From CAYRLW01 sp964425215 (GTDB lineage: Bacteria > Spirochaetota > Spirochaetia > Treponematales > Breznakiellaceae): 55,305 nucleotides of DNA. The notes beneath the pieces were generated by a model. That model saw nothing but the letters and a program-made list of their open reading frames with translations, searched no databases and had not been told where the DNA came from. Positions 1-7,375 of the stretch are shown piece by piece; position 1 is the first letter of the stretch, and every line of letters begins with the position of its first letter. Both the position numbers and the translations under genes were made by a program. The stretch is taken from contig CAYRLW010000020.1 of NCBI GenBank assembly GCA_964425215.1, forward strand, positions 1-55,305, read 5' to 3'.

Positions 1-319
1 CTTATATTTATATTAAAAACACCGTAAGAGCTTCTTTCAGAAGCAACAGATATTTGAAAGAACTTTTATTGTAGAATAGTAAACACGTTCCTTATACCTC
101 TAGGGTTACCTTTTCAAAGCTCCCTAAATTAAAAAAACTACAGGGCGATTTTTCCCGGCATAAGCCCCGTTTCCAGGGTTTTGAAGGAATTTTTTTCAAA
201 ACATCCCCTAACACGTCTGGTGATTTTCTATCTATGCGAGGGAGTCAAACCGTGGTATACTTTAGAGGATTGAATTAAAGCTGTAAATCTTAACGGCAAA
301 GTTGTAAAGGGGGAAAGCT
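1..319. other. Intergenic region upstream of the polyol dehydrogenase
   Basis: No gene is seen. Roughly 20-130 looks like a badly decayed copy of repeat family 1: remnants of its left hairpin, of its central GAATAGTAAA segment and of its CTCTAGGGTTACC-like junction occur in the right order, but with many differences. The last 70 bases hold the promoter and ribosome binding site of the next gene. Confidence 0.5.
253..261 (+). promoter_or_regulatory. Extended -10 promoter for the polyol dehydrogenase
   Basis: TGGTATACT is an extended -10 box (TGn followed by TATACT) about 58 nt before the ATG at 320. No good -35 box is visible, as is common with extended -10 promoters. The predicted leader of about 50 nt carries an AAAGGGGG ribosome binding site just before the start. 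Confidence 0.4.
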
Positions 320-1360
320 ATGGAAGCGGTCGTTTTAGAATCGAAACTCAAGATATCAATTCGGAATATGGATATTCAAGAAACCCTGGGAGACCAGGAT
401 GTAAAAATCGCCCTAAAAACCGTGGGGGTTTGCGGGAGCGACGTGCATTACTACGTCCACGGGGCGATTGGCCAATACGTGGTCAAAGAACCTATGATCC
501 TGGGTCACGAAGCCTCGGGAGTTATCGTTGAGGTGGGGAAAGGGGTTACCAATTTAAAAGTCGGAGACCGGGTGTGCATGGAACCAGGGATACCGGACCC
601 GAACAGCCGCGAAAGCCGGCTAGGGTTGTACAACCTAGACCGATTGGTTCGGTTTTGGGCTACCCCGCCCATCCACGGGGTTTTACGGCCCACGGTAATC
701 CACCCGGCGGCGTTTACGTTTAAACTGCCCGATTCGGTAAGTTTTGGCGAGGGAGCCCTGGTGGAACCCCTGGCCATAGGCCTCCACGGGGCAGGAAAAG
801 CGAAAATTAAACCGGGGGACGTGGCAGTGGTAATCGGCGCTGGAACTATCGGCATGATGACCGCCCTTGGAGCCCTAGCGGGAGGGTGCAGTCTGGTCAT
901 TATTACGGACACCCAGCAACCCAAGTTGGATATAGCCAGCCGCTTCGGACCGGTTCATCCGGTAAATATCCTAAAAGAAGACCCAGTGGCGGTGGTGATG
1001 AAACTGACCGACGGCTGGGGCGCCGATATCGTGTTCGAAGCCAGCGGTAGCGAAAAAGCCACCGCCAACATGTTCGACATGCTACGGCCCGGCGGCCGGG
1101 TCGTGTACACCGGAATACCCGCTTCGGGAATCGTCCCCATCGATATCACCAAAGCCCAGGCTCGGGAAGCCACCATCGAGACTGTTTTCCGGTACGCCCA
1201 CATTTACCCCCGGGCGTTGAACCTGTTGGGTTCGGGTAAATTGGACGTAAAACCGCTTATTACGGAGGTCTACGATTTTAAAGACAGCATCAAGGCTTTT
1301 GAGTACGCCGCTAAACCAGCGCCCACGTCGGTAAAGGTTCAAATCGTCGTCTCAAAATAG
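320..1360 (+). CDS. Zinc-dependent polyol dehydrogenase (xylitol/sorbitol dehydrogenase family)
   Basis: 346 aa medium-chain dehydrogenase, expected to oxidise a polyol such as xylitol or sorbitol to the ketose with NAD. The GroES-like catalytic domain carries C38, H63-E64 and E149, which match the catalytic zinc ligands of sorbitol dehydrogenase. The Rossmann motif GAGTIG is near residues 173-178. The lobe that binds a structural zinc in many relatives (near residues 88-106) has no cysteines and reads like that of xylitol dehydrogenases lacking this zinc. The ATG at 320 follows a good AAAGGGGG site. The nearby kinase, epimerase, SDR and sugar-type regulator suggest a polyol/pentose catabolic locus. 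The exact substrate is not certain. Confidence 0.85.
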   Translation: MEAVVLESKLKISIRNMDIQETLGDQDVKIALKTVGVCGSDVHYYVHGAIGQYVVKEPMILGHEASGVIVEVGKGVTNLKVGDRVCMEPGIPDPNSRESRLGLYNLDRLVRFWATPPIHGVLRPTVIHPAAFTFKLPDSVSFGEGALVEPLAIGLHGAGKAKIKPGDVAVVIGAGTIGMMTALGALAGGCSLVIITDTQQPKLDIASRFGPVHPVNILKEDPVAVVMKLTDGWGADIVFEASGSEKATANMFDMLRPGGRVVYTGIPASGIVPIDITKAQAREATIETVFRYAHIYPRALNLLGSGKLDVKPLITEVYDFKDSIKAFEYAAKPAPTSVKVQIVVSK

Positions 1361-1370
1361 GGAAAGGTTC

Positions 1371-1523
1371 GAGGTGTTTGCAAAAGTCTGTTACTTTTGC
1401 AAACACCTCTTGCAGTATTTTTGCAATTTAAAAATAAATATATATATTATAAAGAATAGCAAAAATACTGCATGTACATCTAAGGTAGCTCTTTCAAAAC
1501 TCCCTGAGTTTTGAAAGAGCCTC
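1371..1523 (+). mobile_element. MITE-like repeat family 1, copy A
   Basis: 153-bp element of three consecutive hairpins. The left hairpin is GAGGTGTTTGCAAAAGT / ACTTTTGCAAACACCTC. The central one is GCAGTATTTTTGC / GCAAAAATACTGC around an A/T-rich loop. The right one is GCTCTTTCAAAAC / GTTTTGAAAGAGC. It is flanked on both sides by GTTC (1367-1370 and 1524-1527), a perfect 4-bp target duplication. It has no coding capacity. It lies between the dehydrogenase and the chemoreceptor-like gene and may also act as a terminator. Confidence 0.85.
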
Positions 1524-1606
1524 GTTCTAAAAAAAATTTTTGTTTCTTGCCCTGGCGTTTCTTCGCCGGGGCAGAACTACGTTGAATTAGAATTTTTGGA
1601 GAAAAT

Positions 1607-1642
1607 GTGACAAATCGCGCCAAACGTGTATACAATATTGTA
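1607..1642 (+). promoter_or_regulatory. Promoter predicting a leaderless mRNA for the MCP-like gene
   Basis: GTGACA (1607-1612), an 18-nt spacer and TACAAT (1631-1636) put the transcription start at or next to the ATG at 1642. No Shine-Dalgarno sequence precedes the ATG. TACAATATTGTA (1631-1642) is a perfect 12-bp palindrome covering the -10 and the first base of the start codon, so it could also be an operator. Confidence 0.4.
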
Positions 1643-3270
1643 TGGCCGATGATTCGCTTCTCAAAACCCCGACGGATACTGAGCTAGTCTCTTGGTTACG
1701 AACACGTTTAAAAAGTTTCTCTGCCTATCAAACAAAATTGTTTGGTTTTCTCCATGACCTACGACAAAATTCGGACTTAAATTCATTTTTTATAAAGAAA
1801 ATTATCGATTCAGGAAAAACAAACGAACAATCCCTTGAAATTGTAGCGGAGGAACTGCGAAAAATAGGGGCCGATTCTCACCGAATCGTGGGGGAATTAG
1901 AATCCACCGAAAAAGCCGTCGTAGAATCCAGATCCGGGGCGGAAGAAAGCGTCACCGCGATGGAAAAAGCAAAAGTATCTATTACGCAAATGGAAGAAAC
2001 TTTTAAAAATGTTACGGACCTTTTCATCAATATACAAAAGGACGCTTCTTTTATCCTTCAACAGATAGACGATATAGTTGATATTTCCGAATTGACCAAT
2101 TTGCTAGCCCTTAATGCCGCGATTCAAGCGGCTAGAGCGGGAGAGCATGGCAAGGGTTTTGCGGTAGTAGCTAAAGAAGTCCGAAACTTAGCGGAAAGAA
2201 CAAAAAAAATCAGCGAAGAGCTTTCTACACGGGTAAAAACCCTGGGGTCAAGCCTTTCCAACTCCCAAGTTTCATTAGAACAGTACAAGGTCGTAAAACA
2301 TTCGGTAGTTTCAGGGGTCAACGAATCGGCGGAACGGTTGACCCTCTCTTCAAAAACCCTTTCTGAAGCTACTTCCCGTATTTCTAAAGTCCGTAGCCTT
2401 GCGGAGGATCAAGCCGAAAGGTCATCCCGTATGTTAGGGAAGGTCTCTGATTTAAGCAAAGGCACCCATTTTTTAAACTCCAGTTCCAGCCATATTACTG
2501 CTAGCTCCGCGTCCCAATCGGTTTTGATCGACGATTTAGCCGATCAAATGGAAGTTACCTCCAACGAATGGCAAAACGCACAGCGATTTTTAGGCAACGA
2601 AATTTCCTCGGAACAGAAACAGGGAATTCGCTGGGGGCACGATATCACGTATCCCCCCTGGGTCTATCTAGAAAAGGGTATATCAGCGGGAATTTCGGTG
2701 GAAGTGTTGGAAGAGATATCGAGGAAATTACAGAGACCCTTTATTTTCATGGGAGATCAGTGGGATAAGGTAAAACAATCCTTTGAAAAGGGTTCAATTG
2801 ATGGGATTTTTAACGCGGGGTGGCCTAATATGGCGTTTCAAACTACCTCGGTTTTGCCCACCAAACCATACGAACACTTTGGGGTCCGCATTTTTATACA
2901 TTCATCAAAGGCGCCTGCCACGGGAACCTTGACTTTGGGAGATTTTAAAAATAAAAAAATCGCCGTACAGCAGGGGTCCTACGTGGATCAGGTGCTCAGT
3001 GAAACGGGCTGTCAATTGGTATACATAGAGAACGATCTTCAAAGTATGGTCCATTTAATTTGGGAAGATGTGGATGGGGTGGCCACCGAATCCCGGGTGG
3101 GCGAATACCTTTCTCGAATATTTTTTAACGGAACCATTGTTCCAGCCACCGGGGTGTTGGCAACCAAAGACGTGGTAATGCTCCTTCGCCCAGGGATGGA
3201 AGAGCTTCGGGATCGCATTAACGTCATACTGGATAAGAAGAGCCCCCAGGGGCCTGAAGGAACGCTGTAG
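1642..3270 (+). CDS. Soluble methyl-accepting chemotaxis-type protein with C-terminal solute-binding domain
   Basis: 542 aa. Residues about 60-325 form a long coiled-coil MCP signalling domain. The conserved hairpin tip is near 149-190 and reads LTNLLALNAAIQAARAGE, then GKGFAVVAKEVRNLAER. Residues about 329-535 look like a family 3 periplasmic solute-binding domain, starting GIRWGHDITYPPWVY. There is no signal peptide or membrane segment, so the whole protein, including the normally extracytoplasmic binding domain, should be cytoplasmic. I infer that it senses an intracellular amino acid or small solute and feeds the CheA/CheW array. The domain order is reversed relative to ordinary receptors. 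The ATG at 1642 has no ribosome binding site but sits at the predicted transcription start. Confidence 0.8.
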   Translation: MADDSLLKTPTDTELVSWLRTRLKSFSAYQTKLFGFLHDLRQNSDLNSFFIKKIIDSGKTNEQSLEIVAEELRKIGADSHRIVGELESTEKAVVESRSGAEESVTAMEKAKVSITQMEETFKNVTDLFINIQKDASFILQQIDDIVDISELTNLLALNAAIQAARAGEHGKGFAVVAKEVRNLAERTKKISEELSTRVKTLGSSLSNSQVSLEQYKVVKHSVVSGVNESAERLTLSSKTLSEATSRISKVRSLAEDQAERSSRMLGKVSDLSKGTHFLNSSSSHITASSASQSVLIDDLADQMEVTSNEWQNAQRFLGNEISSEQKQGIRWGHDITYPPWVYLEKGISAGISVEVLEEISRKLQRPFIFMGDQWDKVKQSFEKGSIDGIFNAGWPNMAFQTTSVLPTKPYEHFGVRIFIHSSKAPATGTLTLGDFKNKKIAVQQGSYVDQVLSETGCQLVYIENDLQSMVHLIWEDVDGVATESRVGEYLSRIFFNGTIVPATGVLATKDVVMLLRPGMEELRDRINVILDKKSPQGPEGTL

Positions 3271-3273
3271 TTC

Positions 3274-3324
3274 CAGCCCCCGGGTATCCAGGGGCTGAAA
3301 AAATCAACCACTTTAACAGGCTCC
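3274..3324 (-). repeat. Repeat family 2, truncated copy
   Basis: Read on the minus strand, this starts GGAGCCTGTTAAAGTGG and continues into a CAGCCCC/GGGGCTG hairpin, as the adjacent full copy does into its own hairpin. It is an end fragment in tandem with the full copy at 3327-3478. It lies just after the stop codon of the MCP-like gene. Confidence 0.6.
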
Positions 3325-3326
3325 GA

Positions 3327-3478
3327 GGAGTTTGTCGGGCTTGTCCCTTTTTCTAAAAAAAATCGCGGCTCATCGCGATTTTTACTTTGCAAACTCCCAA
3401 AGGAGCCGGGTTTATAGGGATTTTAATAGCCTAAGGGGTACTCTTAGGCTATTAAAATCAACCACTTTAACAGGCTCC
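3327..3478 (-). mobile_element. MITE-like repeat family 2, full copy
   Basis: About 152 bp. Its ends are related as inverted repeats: one begins GGAGTTTGTCGGGC and the other, read inward, begins GGAGCCTGT. Inside are two hairpins, AAAAATCGCG/CGCGATTTTT and an AATAGCCTAAG/CTTAGGCTATT stem. The block CCCAAAGG(A/G)GCCGGG lies between them and is shared with the copies at 32124 and 54499. The last base of the element is part of the TAG stop codon of the epimerase gene. No target duplication is clear. Confidence 0.7.
3358..3383. terminator. Bidirectional hairpin terminator
   Basis: AAAAATCGCG, loop GCTCAT, CGCGATTTTT: a perfect 10-bp stem with A and T runs on its two sides. It could end transcription of the MCP-like gene (plus) and of the kinase-epimerase operon (minus). 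It is contained in the family 2 element. Confidence 0.55.
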
Positions 3479-4344
3479 TAGCGCAGGTTCTTTTTTACGA
3501 ACTCCACCGAGGTTTTAGCCAGGGCGTCCAAATCAGCGTGGGGAACCAATTCCCGCCATACGCCGATGTCCCGGCCAATTTGTCCGCCGGGCATCAAAAA
3601 GGGTTCCATAACCAGGGGGCCCGTAAAGCGAATATCGTCCAGGGCTTTTTTAATTTCCGCCCAGGGCTGTCTTCCCATCCCGGGCAGTTTCCGGTTTGTT
3701 TCACCGATATGGAGGGCCGCCAGGTAGGGTCCCGCGTATCGAATGGCGTCAGGGATAGAATCCTCTTCAATATTCATGTGGAAGGTGTCCAACAGGATAC
3801 GGCACGAGGGGCTGTTAATCTCCTTCACGTAGGCTACCGCTTCGCGACAATCGTTGATTAAAAATTGTTCGAACCGGTTAATCACCTCCACGTTCAGAAT
3901 TACCCCATGGTCCTCCGCGTAGGGGGCCAATTCCCGCATACTTTTTAGGCTTTGCTCCAAAATGGGCTGTTTACTTTCCATTCCAGCGGGCGGGGTGGCG
4001 GGCCAATAGCTGTGGATGGTTCCGCCCAGCATGCCCCCGCCCATCTCGCCTATCCCTTGGATCATGGTTTTCATAAAACCCAGACCCCGTTGACGGACCG
4101 ACTCGTCCAGGGAGGAAACATCGTACTCCTTTTTTAACCCCACGCCGTAGGATAGAAGTATTCCCGCCCTATCGGCGGCCGATTTAATCCGGCGTCGGTC
4201 CGCCGAGTCCATCTGGGCGATGGTTCCTCCGTTCAGTTCGAGCTGATCGAACCCCAGCTTTTTAACCAAATCCACAAAGGGCAGAAAATCCACGTCCCAG
4301 TCCCGGGTCCAATAGGCGTAAAATATTCCGATGGGTCTGTTCAT
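3478..4344 (-). CDS. Sugar epimerase/isomerase of the xylose-isomerase-like TIM barrel family
   Basis: 288 aa, resembling D-tagatose/D-psicose 3-epimerases and related AP-endonuclease-2-type TIM barrels that interconvert ketoses. Probable metal and substrate residues lie in NVEVINRFE, LLDTFHMNIEED, LHIGETNR and the late MEPF strand. These supply the Glu, Asp, His and Glu that bind the divalent metal in this family. The start is the ATG at 4344: AAAGGAGG lies 7 nt upstream, and this ATG overlaps the TGA of the upstream kinase as ATGA. The more upstream in-frame ATG would place this site inside the protein. The coupled kinase suggests that the epimerised ketose is phosphorylated next. The TAG stop is partly supplied by repeat family 2. 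Confidence 0.8.
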   Translation of the reverse strand: MNRPIGIFYAYWTRDWDVDFLPFVDLVKKLGFDQLELNGGTIAQMDSADRRRIKSAADRAGILLSYGVGLKKEYDVSSLDESVRQRGLGFMKTMIQGIGEMGGGMLGGTIHSYWPATPPAGMESKQPILEQSLKSMRELAPYAEDHGVILNVEVINRFEQFLINDCREAVAYVKEINSPSCRILLDTFHMNIEEDSIPDAIRYAGPYLAALHIGETNRKLPGMGRQPWAEIKKALDDIRFTGPLVMEPFLMPGGQIGRDIGVWRELVPHADLDALAKTSVEFVKKNLR

Positions 4345-5717
4345 TCCATGGCCTCCTTTTGCCAAATATCATCGATAAGCCCCTCCAGTTCCTGAAGGGA
4401 AACCAATTGGGCACCCACCGCAGCGATAAGGGCCGCTCCGAGGGCGGCCCCTCCGTCGATGTGGGGTATCCGTAATTCTAGGTTAAATTGCCGTTCCAAC
4501 TCCTGGGAAAAGAGGGGATTTTTTCGTACCGCGCTCCCCGTGGCCACCAGGGTTTTTAAATCCCTAAAGATCGGCTCGGCGCTTCGCCGAAACTCCTCTA
4601 GTTCCCGGATTATGCCTTCCACCGTGCCCCGGACCAGGTTCCCTACGGTCAGGTTGTCCAATGTGATTCCCCGGATAGATCCCCGCCGGTGGGCGTCCGT
4701 ACGACTGCCGTTAAAGGCCGTGTCTACCTCTAGGGGCGAGGGAACCGTGGCCCCCTGGGCTACTCGGGCCATCATCCTGAACACCGCTTCGTCATCCTCC
4801 ACCGAAAGCCCCCCAGCAATCAAAACCTCCTTAAGGAATTTCTGCAAAACCTCGTAGGCTTTACCGGCGCACAGGGTGGCCCCTACGTGCAGGTACCCCA
4901 AGCCCAAGAAGGGACGCAATTCCATGGAGGGAGCGCAATCCGAGGAGGGAGAAAAGACTGATATTTGGCCGCTGGTGCCGATGCTGACCAGGCACGTGGA
5001 AGCGGGCCGGGCGATTAGGCCAAAAAACCCCGCCTGGTTATCCCCCACGGGGTAGGTTACGGGAATCCCCTGGGCCGTGGTTCCGGCTATTTCGAAGGGA
5101 CGGGAAAGACCCAAAAAGGCGGGGGTAGGAGTTGGGAGGACTTCGTTTAACAAAGCGGCGTTTTGTGTACCCGTTACAGGGTCAAAGCCCCCAAAGGGGC
5201 CCAGGTTGCTACCGTCGCTCTTGGTAAGCACCGTTCCCACGAGCTCCCCGGTAACGTATTCCAGGATACCCAGGATCCGGTGGGCCCCCGGGGGAACCTT
5301 TCCTAACCATCGGTTGGCGTAATGGCTTAACAGACCGTACCCATTGGGCAAATGGAGGCCCGTTTTTTCAAATAAAAGGGTTTGGGCCGTTTTTCCGTCC
5401 AGTCCAGGAAGACTGACCGTTCCCCTGCGGTCCAGCCATGTCGAAAGCGGCGAAAGGGGCCGCCCATTTGAATCCACGTACAGAATCCCGTGGACCTGCC
5501 CGGTGACGCACAGGGCGCTTATGGGCTCCTGGATTGAAGCGATCATTTCCCGAACCGAAGCGATGATAAGTCCCGGGTCCTGCAGGTACGCGTACTCGTC
5601 CGGCGAGGGTAGCCGGGGATTCGGCGCGGACCGTCGTTGAACGATCCGGTGCTTTTCTAAATCCAGGATGGAAACGTTTAGGTTGGTAGTTCCAATATCG
5701 ATGCCGAGGGTGTACAT
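4341..5717 (-). CDS. FGGY-family carbohydrate kinase
   Basis: 458 aa sugar kinase with an actin-like ATPase fold. Motifs are GIDIGTTNLN at residues 5-14 (phosphate 1), TGQVHGILY, STWLDRR, SIGTSGQISVF (phosphate 2) and a late GGAALGAALIA (adenosine). Proportions and the GQVHG motif recall xylulokinases and sedoheptulokinases; I cannot choose between them. It is the first gene of a two-gene operon and is translationally coupled to the epimerase by ATGA. The likely pathway is polyol to ketose, epimerisation, then phosphorylation into the pentose phosphate route. There is no ribosome binding site before the ATG at 5717; a consensus TTGACA promoter predicts a leader of about 3 nt. Confidence 0.8.
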   Translation of the reverse strand: MYTLGIDIGTTNLNVSILDLEKHRIVQRRSAPNPRLPSPDEYAYLQDPGLIIASVREMIASIQEPISALCVTGQVHGILYVDSNGRPLSPLSTWLDRRGTVSLPGLDGKTAQTLLFEKTGLHLPNGYGLLSHYANRWLGKVPPGAHRILGILEYVTGELVGTVLTKSDGSNLGPFGGFDPVTGTQNAALLNEVLPTPTPAFLGLSRPFEIAGTTAQGIPVTYPVGDNQAGFFGLIARPASTCLVSIGTSGQISVFSPSSDCAPSMELRPFLGLGYLHVGATLCAGKAYEVLQKFLKEVLIAGGLSVEDDEAVFRMMARVAQGATVPSPLEVDTAFNGSRTDAHRRGSIRGITLDNLTVGNLVRGTVEGIIRELEEFRRSAEPIFRDLKTLVATGSAVRKNPLFSQELERQFNLELRIPHIDGGAALGAALIAAVGAQLVSLQELEGLIDDIWQKEAME

Positions 5718-5724
5718 ACTTTAC

Positions 5725-5755
5725 ATATTGAACCATGCTGTAAGGAAGCTGTCAA
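5725..5755 (-). promoter_or_regulatory. Promoter of the kinase-epimerase operon, near-leaderless
   Basis: On the minus strand TTGACA (5755-5750), a 17-nt spacer and TTCAAT (5732-5727) place the transcription start about 3 nt before the ATG at 5717. CAATAT (5730-5725) is an alternative -10 with a 19-nt spacer. No Shine-Dalgarno sequence is present. Confidence 0.45.
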
Positions 5756-5904
5756 CGGTAGTCGAACAAATATCTCCGAACACTGGGGACCGGTAGCCTG
5801 TCCTATTCCCGAAGGGCTCCGAGAAGCCTACCCAAAAGCGGACAGGTACGACAAACATCCAGGTGCTAAAAAGAGGTCCGACAGAATCCTAGTCTTTTTT
5901 AGGG

Positions 5905-5930
5905 GAAACTCTTTCAAAACTCAGAGAGTT
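5905..5930 (-). repeat. Left part of an older family 1 element split by copy B
   Basis: AACTCTTTCAAAACTC followed by AGAGAGTT is half of a terminal hairpin. Its other half, TTTAAAGAGTT, followed by ACCTTAGGTG, resumes directly after copy B and its AGTT duplication at 6084-6087. Removing copy B and one AGTT restores an old terminal hairpin in the opposite orientation. Confidence 0.7.
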
Positions 5931-6083
5931 GAGGTTCTTTCAAAAGTCTGTTACTTTTGAAAGAACCTCTTGCAGTATTTTTACAATTTCAAGATAAATA
6001 TATATATAATAGTGAATAGTAAAAATACTGCTTGTACATCTAAGGTAGCTCTTTCAAAACTCCCTGAGTTTTGAAAGAGCCTC
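5931..6083 (+). mobile_element. MITE-like repeat family 1, copy B (nested insertion)
   Basis: 153 bp with the same three-hairpin layout as copy A. The left hairpin is GAGGTTCTTTCAAAAGT / ACTTTTGAAAGAACCTC, then a GCAGTATTTTTAC / GTAAAAATACTGC stem, then the GCTCTTTCAAAAC hairpin. It is flanked by AGTT (5927-5930, 6084-6087). The target was the hairpin of an older copy. It lies in the 430-bp gap between the kinase and the regulator; the rest of that gap (5760-5900) shows nothing recognisable. Confidence 0.85.
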
Positions 6084-6147
6084 AGTTTTTAAAGAGTTAC
6101 CTTAGGTGCACGAGGTCATTTAAAAAGATATAGACTTTTGAATTTCC

Positions 6148-7263
6148 TCAAGGGTGTTCCTTTTTTGGCCCTTCGCTGGATGCTCGGATCACCAGGGTTC
6201 CGGGGACCGTAACCGTCCTGGGAGGCGCGTCGGGATGGGCGATCCGCCATAACATCAGTTCCATGGCCAAATGTCCCAGAACATCGCAGGGTTGTCGAAC
6301 CGTCGAAAGGGGAACCTTGAGGTGTTGGGCGTACTTAACGTCGTCAAAACCCATAATCCGTACGTCGTCGGGCACGGAAATACCCTCCCGTTCCAGGGTT
6401 TGCAAAAGAACCGAAGCGGTCTCGTCGTTGGCGCAAATAATATCCCGGGCGCCCTCCTCCTGAACCATTTTTTTGACAAACCGTGGATCCTCCGGATACC
6501 CGCCGTGGATCCACCGGGGGTCCGGATGTACTCCCCCATCAAAAAGGGCCGAAACGTACCCCCGGATTCGGAGGCCCACGCTTTCGGCGCTGTAGGGGCG
6601 GAAGAGAAAATCCAACCGTTGCAGGCCTTTTTTTAAAAAATGGAGGGCCGCGGTGTAGCCCGCCTGGAAGTTGTCTAAACCGACCAAATCGTAGGCGCTT
6701 CGCTGAGGATAGGGAGTATAATCGCTATCGATCAGTACCACCGGGACCGATGAGGATTGAAATATGCGGACCACCTGGCGGTTCATTTCTTCCGCTTCGT
6801 ACCATAATTCCAGGGGCTGAAAAAATATGCCCGCCGCGCGGTTATCAATATAGCGCCGAGCTATGGCGGTGGAAGATAGGGGGTGCATTTTATCGGTCTT
6901 ATCGAACCCGCTCCACAGAAGGGAATAGTTGTTCTTTTCCGCCTCGTAGGCTATTTGGGCGGAAATGGGCTCAAATATCTCGCCCCGGCCAAGTCCAGGT
7001 ATCAAAAGACCCAGTAGCTTGCTTTTGGCGGCCCTGGTTTGGTTCCGGACATAACTGCCCGAACCAGTCTTCCGGGTAATAAACCCCTCATCCTCCAGGG
7101 CGTTCAAAGCCTTTGTTACGGTGGGCCGGGAAACGGCGTACTGCTGTGAATACTCGGTTTCCGTAGGAAGCTTATCTCCCTCCTGGAAGGTCCCGGTCAG
7201 GAGCTTTTCCTTAATTTCCCGGTATATTTTTAGGTACTTTCCATTTTTCTGCCCCAAGTCCAT
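6148..7263 (-). CDS. GntR-type transcriptional regulator with LacI-like sugar-binding domain
   Basis: 371 aa. Residues about 8-72 form a GntR winged helix (GDKLPTETEYSQQYAVSRPT, then VTKALNALEDEGFI and TRKTGSGSYV). From about residue 80 to the end is a LacI/periplasmic-binding type effector domain (LLGLLIPGLGRGEIFEPI near its start, DDVRIMGFDDVKYA late). This AraR-like layout usually gives a repressor released by a sugar. The position next to the kinase, epimerase and dehydrogenase suggests these are its targets; I found no shared operator to prove it. The start is the ATG at 7263, after AAAGGGTGGAG. A GTG at 7272 is in frame but lies inside that site. Confidence 0.85.
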   Translation of the reverse strand: MDLGQKNGKYLKIYREIKEKLLTGTFQEGDKLPTETEYSQQYAVSRPTVTKALNALEDEGFITRKTGSGSYVRNQTRAAKSKLLGLLIPGLGRGEIFEPISAQIAYEAEKNNYSLLWSGFDKTDKMHPLSSTAIARRYIDNRAAGIFFQPLELWYEAEEMNRQVVRIFQSSSVPVVLIDSDYTPYPQRSAYDLVGLDNFQAGYTAALHFLKKGLQRLDFLFRPYSAESVGLRIRGYVSALFDGGVHPDPRWIHGGYPEDPRFVKKMVQEEGARDIICANDETASVLLQTLEREGISVPDDVRIMGFDDVKYAQHLKVPLSTVRQPCDVLGHLAMELMLWRIAHPDAPPRTVTVPGTLVIRASSEGPKKEHP

Positions 7264-7321
7264 AGGCTCCACCCTTTCATTTTATACCATCATCGGTTTC
7301 TTTCAAATCATCGGGATCTTG

Positions 7322-7350
7322 CAAAACTCAGAGAGTTTTAAAAGAGCTTC
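7322..7350. repeat. Solo terminal hairpin remnant of repeat family 1
   Basis: GCAAAACTCAGAGAGTTTTAAAAGAGC matches most of the right-end hairpin of family 1 with a few changes. It lies just upstream of the promoter of the histidine kinase gene. Confidence 0.5.
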
Positions 7351-7359
7351 TCTTTTTTA

Positions 7360-7368
7360 TGCTATAAT
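7360..7368 (+). promoter_or_regulatory. Extended -10 promoter, leaderless start of histidine kinase
   Basis: TGCTATAAT is a perfect extended -10 (TG at 7360-7361, TATAAT at 7363-7368). The transcription start predicted about 7 nt downstream is the base before the ATG at 7376. No Shine-Dalgarno sequence precedes that ATG. Confidence 0.5.
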
Positions 7369-7375
7369 GTTATGA

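Noticed and set aside
1082..1342. Long antisense frames within real genes, for example opposite the dehydrogenase, trmD and ftsH
   Set aside because: They follow from GC-rich codon use, lack ribosome binding sites and have low-complexity Arg/Pro/Gly-rich products.
1371..1523. Family 1 repeats as simple rho-independent terminators only
   Set aside because: A terminator function is possible, but constant length, related ends, both orientations and 4-bp target duplications need a mobile-element explanation.
5905..6120. Copies A and B as a composite transposon carrying the kinase, epimerase and chemoreceptor genes
   Set aside because: Each copy has its own 4-bp duplication (GTTC and AGTT), showing independent insertions, and neither encodes a transposase.
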